A stretch of DNA of 64,000 nt from Xenorhabdus miraniensis (GCF_002632615.1 NZ_NITZ01000008.1:138579-202578); one strand, 5' to 3'; counted from the first letter of the stretch, positions 8,911 through 21,000 are shown. Notes: a model not told the origin generated them from the sequence alone. A program made the numbers and translations.

Positions 8911-9183
8911 CTACTGCTTTTTATTCTGCTGTTGCTTTTTCTGCCAAGCCAACAGCTCAAAAACACCGAAAAAGAAGATCTTGGTTTGGAGAAAAGCAGA
9001 GAGTTTTTGATCTTTAGGCTGGGAATTTTTCAGCAGTAATAGTTGAAATGCGTGCATTACCACGGTGAATGCCATGGCGATATCCATAAAATATTTCAAT
9101 GGCTTAGGGAAAGGGTGAATGAAATTGAAGATCATGACTCCCCAGACTAAGATCATGATAACTCTTCCTAATTGAACAAACAT
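8911..9183 (-). CDS. yhhL: DUF1145 family small membrane protein (YhhL)
   Basis: This is a 90-residue protein with two hydrophobic helices separated by the motif HPFPKPL, and a Lys/Gln-rich tail (WQKKQQQNKK). It matches YhhL of E. coli in size, in the motif and in position directly downstream of rsmD. Its function is unknown. Two consecutive ATG codons are available; the one at 9183 has the better spacing to GGAG and is used here, while a TTG further upstream (9195) is less likely. It is probably co-transcribed with rsmD, 42 bases upstream. Confidence 0.82.
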   Translation of the reverse strand: MFVQLGRVIMILVWGVMIFNFIHPFPKPLKYFMDIAMAFTVVMHAFQLLLLKNSQPKDQKLSAFLQTKIFFFGVFELLAWQKKQQQNKKQ

Positions 9184-9225
9184 CATCGACTCCAAAATCG
9201 TGTTTTAAGCAGGTCTGACACCAGA

Positions 9226-9804
9226 TTACTGGTGACGGATATATAATCGATAAGCCACTTGTCCGGCAACCTTTTCCCTATGTAACCGCCAGTTTGCAGG
9301 AACTTCTGTCGCAGCGGACTCTGATTCTGCTTCAACATAAATCCAGCTTTCTTCTGCCAGCCAGCCATTGGCTTCTAATAAACGGATCGCTTCCGTGAGC
9401 ATATCCTTGCGGAATGGTGGATCGAGAAAAACGACATTAAATGGTGTTCCCGCTTCATTGAGGTATTGTAGCGCATCCCCTTGTACCACATTGGCATTTT
9501 CAGCTTTCAGCAAGGCTAAATTAGCCGATAACTGTTTCGCTACATTGCGATCATACTCAATTAAGGTTGCGTAGCCTGCATAACGTGATAACGCTTCAAA
9601 CCCGAGAGCACCGCTACCTGAAAAACAATCCAAACAACGGGCTCCCTGAATCGTTGGCATAAGCCAGTTAAAGAGTGTCTCACGGACACGATCAGTGGTT
9701 GGACGCAGCCCATCACTATCAGGAACGGGTAATTTTCTCCCGCGCCATTTTCCGCCAATAATGCGAATTTGTCCTAAAGACGTGCGCTGTGGTTTTTTAG
9801 CCAT
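9226..9804 (-). CDS. rsmD: 16S rRNA (guanine(966)-N(2))-methyltransferase
   Basis: The 192-residue protein matches RsmD (198 in E. coli). It carries the N-terminal RIIGGKWRGRKL signature, an S-adenosylmethionine-binding region (LDCFSGSGALGFEALSR at about 58-75) and the catalytic VVFLDPPF motif (DPPF at about 130), typical of enzymes methylating the exocyclic amine of guanine. RsmD modifies G966 of 16S rRNA in the assembled small subunit. It is divergent from ftsY, as in E. coli. Confidence 0.95.
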   Translation of the reverse strand: MAKKPQRTSLGQIRIIGGKWRGRKLPVPDSDGLRPTTDRVRETLFNWLMPTIQGARCLDCFSGSGALGFEALSRYAGYATLIEYDRNVAKQLSANLALLKAENANVVQGDALQYLNEAGTPFNVVFLDPPFRKDMLTEAIRLLEANGWLAEESWIYVEAESESAATEVPANWRLHREKVAGQVAYRLYIRHQ

Positions 9805-10035
9805 AATTTACATAACTTAATTGTTTGTCATCTGGTGCCATTAAATCACATCTGGCAAAGACAAAAAGTGAGTGAAAATGAAGAAACCTATTGATTAATT
9901 TACCATGAAATCCGCGATAGATATGTGTTGTGGTGTGATGAAAATGTTAGACTGGATTTTATCACCGTTAGAACCTATCTCAGTGGGCATATTTATTGAT
10001 AACGCCATAATTAACCGCGAGGAGTGTAGTGGCCG

Positions 10036-11745
10036 ATGGCAAAAGAGAAAAAAAAAGGTTTCTTCTCTTGGTTTGGACTTGGTCGTCAAGATAAGAAACA
10101 GCAAGAAGAACAAGCTGAACAAGAAAAATTAATTGCTGAGGAAGCGGCCCGTCGCGCAGCAGCAGAAGAGGCAGAACAGCAACGTTTGGCGGAAGAAGCC
10201 GCCCGTCGTGCAGCAGCAGAAGCAGAACAGCAACGTTTGGCGGAAGACGCGGCCCATCGCGCAGCAGCAGAAGAGGCAGAACAGCAACGTTTGGCGGAAG
10301 ACGCGGCCCGTCGCGCAGCAGCAGAAGAAGCAGAGCAGCAGCGTTTGGCAGAAGAAGCGGCCCGTCGCGCAGCAGAAGAGGCAGAACAGCAACGTTTGGC
10401 GGAAGACGCGGCCCGTCGCGCAGCAGCAGAAGAAGCAGAGCAGCAGCGCTTGGCGGAAGAAGCCACCCGCCGTGCAGCAGCAGAAGCAGAGCAGCAGCGC
10501 TTGGCGGAAGAAGCGGCCCGTCGTGCAGCAGCAGAAGCAGAGCAGCAGCGCTTGGCAGAAGAAGCGGCCCGCCGTGCAGCAGAAGAAGCAGAGCAGCAGC
10601 GCTTGGCGGAAGAAGCCGCCCGCCGTGCAGCAGAAGAGGCAGAACAGCAACGTTTGGCGGAAGAAGTGGCCCGCCGTGCAGCGGAAGAAGCAGAACAGCA
10701 ACGTTTGGCGGAAGAAGCGGCCCGCCGTGCAGCAGAAGAGGCAGAACAGCAGCGTTTGGCGGAAGAAGCGGCCCGTCAGGCCGAGGAACAAGTGGCATTG
10801 CCTAAGGAACAAGAACGCCCGACCAAAGAAGGGTTTTTTGCCCGCTTGAAACGCAGTCTGGTAAAAACTCGCCAGAATCTTGGTTCCGGTTTTTTGAGTT
10901 TGTTCCGTGGCAAGAAAATTGATGATGATCTGTTTGAAGAACTGGAAGAACAGTTATTGATCGCGGACGTGGGCGTTGAAACGACGCGCAAGATCATTAC
11001 CAGTCTGACAGCTCATGCCAGCCGCAAGGAACTGAAAGATGCGGAAGCGCTTTACGCTAAACTGAAAGAAGAGATGTCAGGCATTCTGACAAAAGTTGAT
11101 AAGCCGTTGGAGATTGAAGGTAAATCTCCTTACGTCATCTTGATGGTGGGGGTGAATGGTGTCGGCAAAACCACCACGATTGGTAAATTAGCACGCCAAT
11201 ACCAGTCTCAGGGCAAATCTGTCATGTTAGCGGCAGGGGATACTTTCCGTGCAGCGGCAGTGGAACAGTTACAAGTTTGGGGCGAACGCAACAAAATCCC
11301 TGTAGTTGCTCAACATACGGGGGCCGATCCTGCCTCAGTGATCTTTGATGCCATTCAGTCAGCCAAGGCCAAAGGTGTTGATATCCTGATTGCGGATACC
11401 GCAGGGCGTTTGCAGAATAAATCCCATTTGATGGAAGAGCTGAAAAAAATCGTTCGGGTGATGAAAAAACTGGATGAAAACGCACCCCATGAAATTATGC
11501 TGACACTGGATGCCAGCACAGGCCAAAACGCAGTAAGTCAGGCTAAACTATTCCATGAGGCTGTGGGATTGACGGGTATTTCACTGACCAAACTAGATGG
11601 TACTGCAAAAGGTGGTGTTATCTTCGCCATTGCCGACCAATTTGAGATCCCGATTCGCTACATTGGCGTTGGGGAAGGCATTGAAGATCTCCGTCCATTT
11701 AAGGCAGACGATTTTATTGAGGCTCTTTTTGCCCGAGAGGATTAA
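10036..11745 (+). CDS. ftsY: Signal recognition particle receptor FtsY with a long repeat-filled acidic domain
   Basis: The 569-residue GTPase docks SRP-ribosome complexes at the Sec translocon. The N-terminal basic patch ([14 protein letters not shown]) is followed by an A-domain made almost entirely of 12 copies of a 17-18-residue unit ([18 protein letters not shown] and variants, about residues 34-250). The N and G domains follow: Walker [16 protein letters not shown] (about 373), the insertion-box motif [17 protein letters not shown] and [10 protein letters not shown]. The NG part is fully conserved. E. coli FtsY is 497 residues, so the extra length comes from the repeats. Start ATG 10036 follows GAGGAG with a long spacer of about 11. 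It begins the ftsYEX operon, 6 bases before ftsE. Confidence 0.97.
   Translation: MAKEKKKGFFSWFGLGRQDKKQQEEQAEQEKLIAEEAARRAAAEEAEQQRLAEEAARRAAAEAEQQRLAEDAAHRAAAEEAEQQRLAEDAARRAAAEEAEQQRLAEEAARRAAEEAEQQRLAEDAARRAAAEEAEQQRLAEEATRRAAAEAEQQRLAEEAARRAAAEAEQQRLAEEAARRAAEEAEQQRLAEEAARRAAEEAEQQRLAEEVARRAAEEAEQQRLAEEAARRAAEEAEQQRLAEEAARQAEEQVALPKEQERPTKEGFFARLKRSLVKTRQNLGSGFLSLFRGKKIDDDLFEELEEQLLIADVGVETTRKIITSLTAHASRKELKDAEALYAKLKEEMSGILTKVDKPLEIEGKSPYVILMVGVNGVGKTTTIGKLARQYQSQGKSVMLAAGDTFRAAAVEQLQVWGERNKIPVVAQHTGADPASVIFDAIQSAKAKGVDILIADTAGRLQNKSHLMEELKKIVRVMKKLDENAPHEIMLTLDASTGQNAVSQAKLFHEAVGLTGISLTKLDGTAKGGVIFAIADQFEIPIRYIGVGEGIEDLRPFKADDFIEALFARED
10138..10782 (+). repeat. In-gene tandem array of 51-54-bp units in ftsY
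   Basis: Twelve copies of a unit ending in QQRLA are encoded; three of the four commonest forms differ by one Ala or Glu codon, so unit lengths alternate between 51 and 54 bp. Neighbouring units are close to identical in DNA, for example at 10561-10750, suggesting recent copy-number changes by slippage or recombination. The array leaves long open frames in other phases on both strands, none of which looks like a gene. Confidence 0.92.
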
Positions 11746-11751
11746 CTATTA

Positions 11752-12417
11752 ATGATTCGCTTTGAACAGGTTAGTAAAGCCTATCTGGGAGGGCGGCAGG
11801 CGCTGCAAGGGGTGGATTTTCATCTCCTTCCAGGAGAAATGGCATTTTTAACAGGTCATTCAGGGGCGGGTAAAAGTACGCTTTTGAAACTTATCTGTGG
11901 TATTGAACGTCCCAGCGCGGGTCATATCTGGTTTTCCGGTCATGACATCAGCCGATTAAAATCGCGGGAGATCCCTTTTCTGCGTCGCCAGATCGGCATG
12001 ATTTTTCAGGATCATCACTTGCTGCTGGATCGCACAGTATATGAGAACGTCGCCATGCCGTTGATTATCTCAGGGGCCAGTGCTGAAGACATTCGCCGGC
12101 GGGTATCTGCGGCGCTGGATAAGGTCGGCCTGTTGGACAAAGCGAAAAATTTCCCTATTCAACTTTCCGGTGGAGAACAGCAGCGCGTTGGCATTGCCCG
12201 CGCTGTGGTAAACAAGCCAACCGTTCTGTTGGCGGATGAGCCGACAGGCAATCTGGATGGAGAATTATCCGAGGGGATCATGCGGTTGTTTGAAGAATTT
12301 AACCGGGTCGGGGTGACAGTTCTGATGGCGACCCATGATATTGCCCTCATTGAACGAAGAAATTACCGCATCCTGACCCTGAATCAGGGGCGTATGCAAG
12401 GAGGGCATCATGGCTAA
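11752..12417 (+). CDS. ftsE: Cell division ATP-binding protein FtsE
   Basis: The 221-residue ABC ATPase has Walker [14 protein letters not shown] (about 36-48), the signature [14 protein letters not shown] (about 140), Walker [14 protein letters not shown] and the switch His in ATHD. With FtsX it forms the membrane complex that activates the periplasmic amidase activator EnvC at the division septum. It starts 6 bases after ftsY and overlaps ftsX by 8 bases, so the three are translationally linked, as in E. coli. Confidence 0.97.
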   Translation: MIRFEQVSKAYLGGRQALQGVDFHLLPGEMAFLTGHSGAGKSTLLKLICGIERPSAGHIWFSGHDISRLKSREIPFLRRQIGMIFQDHHLLLDRTVYENVAMPLIISGASAEDIRRRVSAALDKVGLLDKAKNFPIQLSGGEQQRVGIARAVVNKPTVLLADEPTGNLDGELSEGIMRLFEEFNRVGVTVLMATHDIALIERRNYRILTLNQGRMQGGHHG

Positions 12418-13390
12418 GAATGTCCGCCATTCAACTAAAAAAGCACTGTCCCCAAAGTCGAAATCCAAGTCATTGAAAGGAGGATGGCGTGTACAGTGGC
12501 GTTATGCGTGGAAAAGCACTCTGTCAGATATGTTGCGTCAGCCATTGGCAACACTGCTGACCATTATGGTCATTGCCATTTCCCTGACCCTGCCGAGCGT
12601 GTTCTATATCGTTTGGAAAAACGTCAATCAGGCGGCGGTACAGTGGTATCCCATTCCACAGCTTACGGTTTATTTGGATAAGTCGTTGAATGACAACAGT
12701 GCCAGACAGGTGATCGATCAGCTGAAAGATCTGGACGGCGTAAAATCGGTGAATTACCTTTCCCGCGAAGAAGCTGTGAGTGAATTTCGTGTCTGGTCAG
12801 GATTTGCCAGTGCTTTGGATATGCTGGAAGAAAATCCTCTGCCAGCGGTTGCCATTGTCTCTCCCAAACTGAATTTCCAAGACCCACAAGCACTAACGAC
12901 ATTGCGTGATCAAGTTTCTCAGATTGCAGGCATTGAAGAAGTCAGAATGGATGAGAGCTGGTTTTCCCGCCTGACAGCGCTGACCGCACTGATTGGCCGG
13001 ATTGCTGCCGTGATAGGCGTCTTGATGGTGGTTGCCCTGCTTTTGGTTATTGGCAATAGCGTCCGGTTGAGCATCTTCAGCCGCCGTGAAACCATTAACG
13101 TGATGAAACTGATTGGGGCAACAGACGGCTTTATTCTGCGACCTTTCCTCAATGGTGGCGCTTTGCTGGGGATGTTAGGCGCGATTTTTTCTTTAATCCT
13201 CTCATCCCTGCTGGTGTGGAAACTTGCTGATGTCGTCACAGAAGTGGCGAGTGTCTTTGGAACGAGTTTTAAACTGCATGGATTGGGATGGGATGAATCA
13301 CTATTGTTGGTGCTCATTTCGGGTATGATCGGTTGGATTGCCGCGTGGTTTGCGACAATTCAGCATTTGCGTCGCTTCAGGCCAGAATAA
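12410..13390 (+). CDS. ftsX: Cell division permease-like protein FtsX
   Basis: The 326-residue inner-membrane partner of FtsE has a basic cytoplasmic N-terminus, a first membrane helix at about residues 45-68, a periplasmic loop of about 120 residues that contacts EnvC in the family, and three further helices (about 195-220, 245-270, 298-318). It is slightly shorter than E. coli FtsX (352), mainly in the N-terminal tail. ATP hydrolysis by FtsE drives a shape change in this protein that switches on peptidoglycan amidases at the septum. Confidence 0.95.
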   Translation: MAKNVRHSTKKALSPKSKSKSLKGGWRVQWRYAWKSTLSDMLRQPLATLLTIMVIAISLTLPSVFYIVWKNVNQAAVQWYPIPQLTVYLDKSLNDNSARQVIDQLKDLDGVKSVNYLSREEAVSEFRVWSGFASALDMLEENPLPAVAIVSPKLNFQDPQALTTLRDQVSQIAGIEEVRMDESWFSRLTALTALIGRIAAVIGVLMVVALLLVIGNSVRLSIFSRRETINVMKLIGATDGFILRPFLNGGALLGMLGAIFSLILSSLLVWKLADVVTEVASVFGTSFKLHGLGWDESLLLVLISGMIGWIAAWFATIQHLRRFRPE

Positions 13391-13412
13391 AGTGATTTTC
13401 GGGTTTTGAGGT

Positions 13413-13439
13413 GAACTTTTGGGCTGAATTGCTGTCGAA
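13413..13439 (+). promoter_or_regulatory. Sigma-E-type promoter of rpoH
   Basis: A GAACTT element (13413-13418) is followed after exactly 16 bases by TCGAA (13435-13439), matching the RpoE consensus (GGAACTT, then TCnAA). E. coli rpoH also has a sigma-E promoter (P3) in its leader. It would link envelope stress to the heat-shock sigma factor. Confidence 0.7.
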
Positions 13440-13484
13440 ATCACAGTTACAGATTTGTATTGATATCCATACAATCGAGACAAT

Positions 13485-13512
13485 TTGAATATGATCTCTA
13501 TGATGGTAAAAT
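13485..13512 (+). promoter_or_regulatory. Candidate sigma-70 promoter of rpoH
   Basis: TTGAAT (13485-13490) and TAAAAT (13507-13512) are 16 bases apart, about 90 bases ahead of the rpoH start. This is a plausible housekeeping promoter for rpoH. The match is fair, so confidence is moderate. Confidence 0.45.
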
Positions 13513-13602
13513 AGACGTATCTTTGGCTTGAAAAAACCTTATAGGTAGATTCGGGCAAACTTCAAAAACCATCAATTTGAATCTGATTTTGAGAGAATTT
13601 GA

Positions 13603-14460
13603 ATGACAAAAGAAATGCAAACTTTGGCACTAGTTCCACAAGGTAGTTTGGAAGGATACATCCGTGCCTCCAATGCTTATCCTATGCTCTCCGCAGAGGA
13701 AGAGAAGGAACTGGCAGAAAGGCTGCATTACCAGGGGGATCTGGATGCAGCGAAAAAGCTGATTCTTTCTCACCTGCGCTTCGTTGTTCATGTTGCTCGC
13801 AGCTATGCTGGTTATGGCCTGCCACAGGCGGATTTAATTCAGGAAGGCAATATTGGCCTGATGAAAGCGGTCCGTCGATTTAATCCAGAAGTGGGTGTGC
13901 GTCTGGTCTCTTTTGCTGTTCACTGGATTAAGGCAGAAATCCATGAATATGTATTGCGTAACTGGCGTATTGTGAAAGTCGCAACGACAAAAGCCCAGCG
14001 CAAGCTGTTCTTTAATTTGCGCAAGGCGAAACAACGTTTGGGATGGTTCAATCAGGATGAAGTTGATCTGGTCGCCAAAGAACTGGGTGTGACCAGCAAA
14101 GACGTCCGAGAGATGGAATCCCGTATGTCAGCGCAGGATATGGCATTTGATATGTCTTCTGATGATGACAATCACGATAGCCAACCCGTGGCTCCGGTGC
14201 TGTATTTGCAGGACAAAGCTTCTGACTTTGCTGATGGCATTGAAGAAGATAACTGGGAAAACCACGCTGCGGATAAACTTTCTGTAGCAATGGAAGGACT
14301 GGATGAGCGTAGCCAAGGCATCATTCGGGCTCGTTGGCTGGATGATGACAACAAAACTACCTTGCAGGAACTGGCAGATAAATACGGTGTATCTGCTGAG
14401 CGTGTTCGACAGCTAGAAAAAAACGCAATGAAGAAATTGCGGTTGGCTATCGAAGCGTAA
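13603..14460 (+). CDS. rpoH: RNA polymerase heat-shock sigma factor RpoH (sigma-32)
   Basis: The 285-residue protein matches RpoH (284 in E. coli) throughout. Region 2 ([30 protein letters not shown]) and the RpoH-box segment [18 protein letters not shown], specific to this sigma factor, are present, and region 4 ends in a helix-turn-helix ([19 protein letters not shown]). It directs polymerase to chaperone and protease genes during heat shock. It follows ftsX by 212 bases that hold its own promoters, and ends in a strong terminator. In E. coli the mRNA start region acts as a thermosensor; I did not fold this one. Confidence 0.97.
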   Translation: MTKEMQTLALVPQGSLEGYIRASNAYPMLSAEEEKELAERLHYQGDLDAAKKLILSHLRFVVHVARSYAGYGLPQADLIQEGNIGLMKAVRRFNPEVGVRLVSFAVHWIKAEIHEYVLRNWRIVKVATTKAQRKLFFNLRKAKQRLGWFNQDEVDLVAKELGVTSKDVREMESRMSAQDMAFDMSSDDDNHDSQPVAPVLYLQDKASDFADGIEEDNWENHAADKLSVAMEGLDERSQGIIRARWLDDDNKTTLQELADKYGVSAERVRQLEKNAMKKLRLAIEA

Positions 14461-14478
14461 CTACACATACTTTTAGTG

Positions 14479-14510
14479 AAAAAAGCGATAATCAATTTAT
14501 CGCTTTTTTT
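14479..14510 (+). terminator. Intrinsic terminator of rpoH
   Basis: AAAAAAGCGATA (14479-14490) pairs with TATCGCTTTTTT (14498-14509) around a 7-base loop, ending in a run of Ts. It is a typical rho-independent terminator 18 bases after the rpoH stop and marks the left edge of the accessory island. Confidence 0.9.
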
Positions 14511-14714
14511 ATGCGCTCAATTTGTCTGGATGAGGAGGCTGTTGGTTTTTTCATGTGGGTCCCCGATGCTGATCAAAGAATAACAATTTGGCGGTTTATA
14601 GGGGATAAAAACCATCAAAACAAGGGGATTGCGGGTCTGTTCATAATATGTGTAAAATGCGGGCGTAGTAAAATAACTGCAACGGACTCCCCCTTGATTA
14701 TGGATGAGGATTAT

Positions 14715-14860
14715 ACCGGGAAACCTGCCGCCCCGGTAACGATAGAGTGTTACTTTTCTGATACCCAGATTTTCTGCTATCTCGTTTACACTTAGCTCAC
14801 CTTTTGCATACAAGGCCTTAGCTGCAATAAATAGCCTTCTTTTTCGCTGTTTCGTTTAGC
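14715..14860 (-). pseudogene. Relic of a serine recombinase (resolvase/invertase) C-terminal helix-turn-helix
   Basis: Read on the minus strand, the frame gives RRLFIAAKALYAKGELSVNE followed by IAENLGIRKVTLYRYRG, the DNA-binding end of Tn3-type resolvases and DNA invertases, where the pattern is a short Ala-rich helix then a helix-turn-helix ending in TLYRYL. A stop codon lies a few codons upstream, and the catalytic domain is absent. After YRYRG the similarity ends. The relic is what remains of a mobile element or invertible segment between rpoH and the toxin gene. Confidence 0.65.
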
Positions 14861-14923
14861 CCCTGAGCATTCGTTGTGTCCACAGGATTCTGAAAGTTTT
14901 TCAGACCAACACAACATCTTTTT

Positions 14924-14951
14924 CCATCAACTAACTACCATCAACTAACTA
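14924..14951 (+). repeat. Two tandem 14-bp copies in the toxin leader
   Basis: CCATCAACTAACTA occurs twice in direct succession (14924-14937 and 14938-14951), followed by a third partial ACTTATCTA. It lies 80-110 bases before the toxin start, in the region that should carry its promoter. No clear -35/-10 pair was identified. Confidence 0.6.
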
Positions 14952-15033
14952 ACTTATCTACCGGCCGTGAGATAGCTAACATTGGTCAATAAAACAGCCG
15001 GCTTCTAACAAAAACAGGTAAAGGATCACCGCA

Positions 15034-18000
15034 ATGACTTCTATGTCCAAAGACTTCACTCATTTGCTCAATACTCTGATCGATCGACAAATCATGGCGT
15101 CGGGTCGTCAGACCGAATGGTTCAACATGAGCCCCGACGAACGGTCCGACTACATCAGGCAGGTAGACGAGCGGTTGCAGGAAATGCAACAAAGCACCCT
15201 GAGTGTGCTGGCTGCCCAGTATTTTCAGATGCAGGATACTCCCGTTTCTGTCGACGACCAGTTGCAGATGCTGCAACAAAGACGGCAGCAGATGAACAAT
15301 AAGTCCAACACACCAGCGATCAACGCCTACAAGCAGCAATTGGACCGCGACATCCGGTTATACCAGCGCCAGCAGGCGGCCATGCAGCACTTTGAAAGTA
15401 CCTGGGACAAAGCGTTAACCATGCTCAGCCCCGGCAAACCCCTAAATGCGCAGACCTTGAGTGAGGGAGTGGCGGACAAGCAGGCCAAACTGGATACCAA
15501 TATCCAGCGTCTGGAACAGCAACTGGCCACACAGGTGGCCGATTCCACGTTTACCCCAAAATACGTGACACTGTTTTCCGAGCTACAAGCCTATAAGGAC
15601 GTTAATGCCCGCTACAATACCTGGCTCAATGTACCCGCTGCGCAAAAGGCTGCCGCCCTCAGCGCGCTGACTACAGTGCCTCGGGCCTCCGATGATCTGC
15701 CGGTCAATATTTCACTGCTGATGATGGAAGAGCGTCCTGGCTACATCCGCATGAACGTTGCGCTGGTCAATGCCAGCACTGATGGCCGCTTCAAGGACTT
15801 CTTCCTGGAGAACGGTAGGTTGGTCGTGCCGACGAATGGGGTACTCAACTTCTCCTTCGGTACTGCCGCCCGCTCCTTGGCTTGGCAACAACAATATCGG
15901 CTCAAAAGTGAGCCGCCATCCTTCCGTTCGCCGACCTATGCGCCAATTCGCTCGGTGCTGGTCAAAACTGAATTCGTTGAGAAGTGCTTTGCCAGTTACT
16001 TGGTTTCGGAAAGTACCTTGCGCGAAGGTTTCAAAGCACAGTTGCTGAGTGACGGTCACAAGATGTTGCTGACCAACGTTGACCGCAAGGTGCCGAACCA
16101 GATTGGGGTACAGGTGTCTGGTCAATCTCTGAATACCACTATCACCCGTGAAGTGCCATTGCCAGGTGCCTTAAGTGACCTAATCAACCAGAATGCTGAT
16201 ATCTCCAGCTTCCAGACTATCGGCTTGGAGGGATTTCGCCAGAACAGTTACCATCCAGACCGTGACGGGCTTTTCGTCAATATCCATGAGCTGGAACGCT
16301 CGGTCGGTTTTGCTGGTCGCCAGTACTTGCTGGAAATGCCACAGGGCAAAACCCCGAGTAAAACTTACCTGTCTGCAACGCCCTTTGTCGTGATGAGCGT
16401 TGACGGCGACAAGATGAGCAGTAGTCACTTGAGCAAGGCACAGACCGCCGAATTGTATCAATACAACGCCGCATTTTTTGAGAAGCTGGATCAATTGCGA
16501 GATGATGGTGCGAAGGCCAGTCGTTTGTTTAAAGGCAGCAGTGAACGCACAGCGTTCGAGCAGCAATTGGTGCGTTTGCTCGAACGCAACCACATTACCC
16601 CCGCAGGAGTGCTGGAGTCGGAGTACACTTATGACAGAATGCGCGATATCAAGGGCAATAATCTGAACAAGGTGTTGTGGGAACAGGCGTTCGCCGCTTC
16701 GGTCTGGCAGAGCGTCGATAACGACCCGCTGCTGTTTGAGTTAGCGGCGAGCCTGGTGAAAAACCCGGCTGTGGACAAGATCCTACAAGGTGGCTATGTA
16801 CAAAATGATATTGCCCAAGCCAAGAAGTTGTTGGTGCCACTGTACGAACAGTGGCGCATTCAGGCTATCGAAGCGGAGACCCAGCGGGTCGCCAGTGCCA
16901 ATGCAGCACAGCATCCAAGTAACCCGAAAAAACAGGTTTTCGATCAGGTGGCCGTTGAGCGTTCATTGGATGGCAAGTTGCTCACCCTGTTATTGGCCGG
17001 TCCCAAGGGCCTTGAAAGCGACGATGTACAACTGCGTCTGACGGTTAAAAAGGCGTTGTTGAGTCATGAGGGCAGGAGTCTGCGCAAACAGGCCTTGTTC
17101 CATGTTTTGCGTCCGGTAGCCGATGGCCTTTCCAAAACCGCAGTCCCGGTCAATCCCCACGCCGAGCTGGGTGCCGGTAAGGTTATGATCAATAACCGAT
17201 TGAATCAGCCTGACCCGTATCTGATCCTCAATACCAGCCCTGAGGAGCTGGCGTATCACGATGGTTCGTACTTGATTAAGGACGATAAGTACCGCAGTTA
17301 CAACCAGTTCCGTTCAGACGTCAAGCATGACGCCACACGCTACATGAATGACTTGGATACCCCGTTCATGGGGGGAATTTCTGGGACTACCCAGACTGTT
17401 AGCAATGTCTTGCCGGAATTGTTCGGTGGTACGTTGAGCGTCAAACAGTACTGGCAGTTCCAGATGGCCAATGCAGCCTTCATGATTCGTAACGGCTATC
17501 ACTCGTTCTTCGAAACCTTCTACGTCGCTGCGCGTTACGAACCGGAGGGTGCGGACAGTATCGGCAAGGATATATTGCGGATGTTCGACAAGTACCGCGC
17601 TGAAGGCAGCAAAAGGGCGTTGCAAGGTGAACTGTATGATGGGGTGATGGCACGAGTCTTACCCATCGTCAATCAGGGTTTGTCGGCGGCAGACGAGTTC
17701 CATCCACCGCGCTTTACCCAAATTGGCCCTATGCCGGCGTTGCTGGGGCAGGCAGTGAAAGACTTGCAGCTCAAGACCGGGTTGCCATCTCTGGGAGCTG
17801 GATTCGAGTTCCGCGAGGGCAGCGCCAATATTCAGCAGTTTGCCAACAATCCTAAATTATTCGCTAAATCCAATACGATCAGTGCCGAAGCATTGGTTGG
17901 AGCAGGGCAACTCCCGGCAGAGGGGCGGGCCCAGTTGGTGAAGATTAAGGCGGGTTTATATGAGGTCGAATACTCTGCTCAAAGCACGAATGATGTTGTT

Positions 18001-21000
18001 GAAAAGGAAACTAACAGCGTGCCCGCATATTTCCTCGGCTACAACGGGGCAAATCAGGACAATACCTTGCCAGCTTATATCGATATTCCTAAACATGCGG
18101 CTCCGGGAAGTTTTCTGTTCACGGGGTCGTTGTCGGGAAGTTCGGTTGTAGTGACCAACCTTGATGAGAACACTTACCGAGTTTACCACGACGGCCGCGT
18201 CAACAGCTCGCTGCTGTACGACAACGTGGTCATGGCCGTGGACTATAAGGATTATCAAGTAGCTGGCACCGTTGAAGGCTTTGCAACGACATACATGCAA
18301 TATATCAATGACGAATGGCAACTGGTATCCCAGCGTCAGGAGTATCAGCGTGACGGTCAGATGCTCTGGCCGAGGTTACGCAATGGTGAAGAGCCAATCT
18401 TGATCCAGATTGCTGACAATCAAAGGGCTAAGCATAACCAGATCCAATTCGCAACTTACCGTGAAAGTATTCATCAAAAACTCAAAAAGATCGCTACTCA
18501 GTTCGGAATAACCAGCGAAGGCGTCTCTGATAAGGCATATGAAGCGGGAGAATTTTCTCCTCATCATCCGGCGATTGCAGCGTGGATTGAGCTGTGTGAT
18601 GAGATTCAAGCCAAGATCACAACAGACACTCAGAAGTTAGTGGACAAGCGAGACGAACTCTATAAGACCTGGAGTAGCACCAGAGACGAGCAGATAAAAC
18701 AGCTCAATATCACGTTGGAATTCTACAAGGAACAATACGATTCCGTCTTACGTGAAGTACTCTCTGTCGAACAAAGCTGGTTATGGCAGCAGATTAAGTC
18801 CAAGAACGGTATAGATGCGGTGTTGCAGATTAATGATACATCTATTCAAGGTGGCGGTCGGGAACGCAAGAATAGCTTGGGCGAGCGTTATGCTATTGCT
18901 GAAGCTTATCAACAAAGATGGCCGAGTCCCGGGTTTATTGATGGCCTGAGCAACTTCCAGGATATTAGTATCCCAGGGTTTAACGATAAAATGTCGGTTC
19001 TGGAGATGAAAAGCCTGTTTTTAGACAGTCAGCTTACTCCTAAACAACGGGGTGCCTTGAGTGGTCGTATCGCTGAAACCAGCCAAGCCGAATACATCGA
19101 CAAGGTACTGAAACAGACGGCGGTATTCAGTGAGAATTTTCAGCGTGCCGGTAGCAGTTTCAGTCAACTTGCGCCACAAGATTTTTATCTGTCATTAGTC
19201 GGTGATGTTTCCGGTGGTCGTTGCTATCCCTTAGTCAGAGCGATGGCGGTGGCAGTAGCCAACTCTGGCAAAGCAGGGATCAACCGTCTGGTGGAAAAAC
19301 TCTTTTTGGCTGCGGCTTCTCCTCAGGAAGGCAGTTCCATATTGTTAAAAAACAGTCTGGCAAAACTACACTCTAATGTTGAGGCTGTGCAGGCATTGAC
19401 GGCTCGAGGGAAGTTTACGTTACAGAATGTTGTGTCTCTGTTGAAGGAAAAGACCGGGACTTCGATGTTTGCCCTCAACACCCGGAATCACGCGATGATG
19501 GTAGGGGTCACTATCGGAGATGAAGGGCGTCGTTACTATTTTTATGATCCAAATGTCGGAATTTTTGCATTTAACAATTCAGACAATTTCTTTCAAGCCA
19601 TCAATAAGCATCTGGTGAAGCGCAAGATGGCGGTTTATTACGGTTCGCTTGGCAGTGAGTCGAATCCTGAATTTAACTTGATGGAAATCGATCCGGATAA
19701 GATGGCAAGAGTGTCGTTGGGTAACGGGTTGGACGTCGCTGACTTGAGCAGTACCGATGAACTAGCTACTGTCATAGAGCAACGGCAATGGGTCAAGCAA
19801 ACAGTCATTGCCCAAGAGAAAATTACCAAGGATGCCCAGTTACGTACTGCATTGGTGACTCTTGATGCTGAGCAGTGGGGGGCAAAATTCGATGAATCTA
19901 TTACAAGGCTGGCTCAGGAAAATAAACTCGACCAGCATTGGATGCCAATAATCGGCAATACCGAGGAAACGAAAGAAGGTCATTATCGCGTCCAATTCAT
20001 CAATCGTGATCGGCCTGAAGAAATTCGTTGGGTAAATAGCAACGATGCCACCTTTGTGGAGTTCCGCCGCTTCGTTGATGAACATATGTCCACTTTGGGC
20101 CAGCATTTCACACTGAAAAATGGCCAGATACAGCCTAAGGGCGGTGTCAGTGAGGGAGCTCCGATTGATGGGTTGAATGCCGGGTTTGCAGTACAAACAT
20201 TGATCCAGTGGTTTGCCGACAAGAATCGCCACGATGCAGCACATGGGATTGCTTCGCCTGATCTGGCTACCGCCCTCAAGATCCACAGTTACTTGAATTA
20301 TGCTCAGATGGTTCACAGTGGTTTAAATGATGTTGCTAAAGTGACCGAGCTGGTGACCACTGCATTGCGCGGTGGAGTGGTAGGTGCTAAGACTTCGCTT
20401 AATGAATTTTCTTCTGCTCTGGCTCACACCGCCAATGAAGGGGTAGGTTTACTTTTGGGTGGGGCTTTTGTTGGGTTGGACGCTTATGAATTGGCCCATG
20501 CTGAAACAGATACGCAGAAAGCGGTATATGGAACTCAGTTAGCTTTCGATTCGGCCAGCTTCGTCACGGGTGCTGCCGGAGTCGGTGCTGGATTGGTTGG
20601 TGCCTCGACAACAGCGGCTGTACTCGGTGGAGCTGGCGTGATCCTAGGGGGGCTTGCGGTGGGTTTTACAGCGCTGGCTCAAGCTTTTGGTGCTGTCGCC
20701 GAGGATGCGAAGGCAGTAGGCTGTTACTTCGATATGCTCGACAAGGCTTACAAGGATCATGGCTATCGGTATGACAATGAGAAGGGAGTATTGATTCCTC
20801 TGCCTGGCGCTGTGATCAAAACCCTGGATCTGCGTAATGGTCAGATAGGCTTCGACAGTCAGTACATTTATCGCACCCATTCTGGTTCTACTGGCTCAGG
20901 GGAAATCAATTATTTCTTCTGGGTCGGCGATTTTCCAAAGATGGTTCATGACCGTAAACAAGCAATCGAAGTGCGCAGCGGGATCGGTTACAAGGAAACG

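Noticed and set aside
9980..10849. Long open frames in three other phases over the ftsY repeat array, up to 272 codons
   Set aside because: They arise because the repeat unit has no stops in several frames. They have monotonous composition and no ribosome sites, and ftsY itself explains the region.
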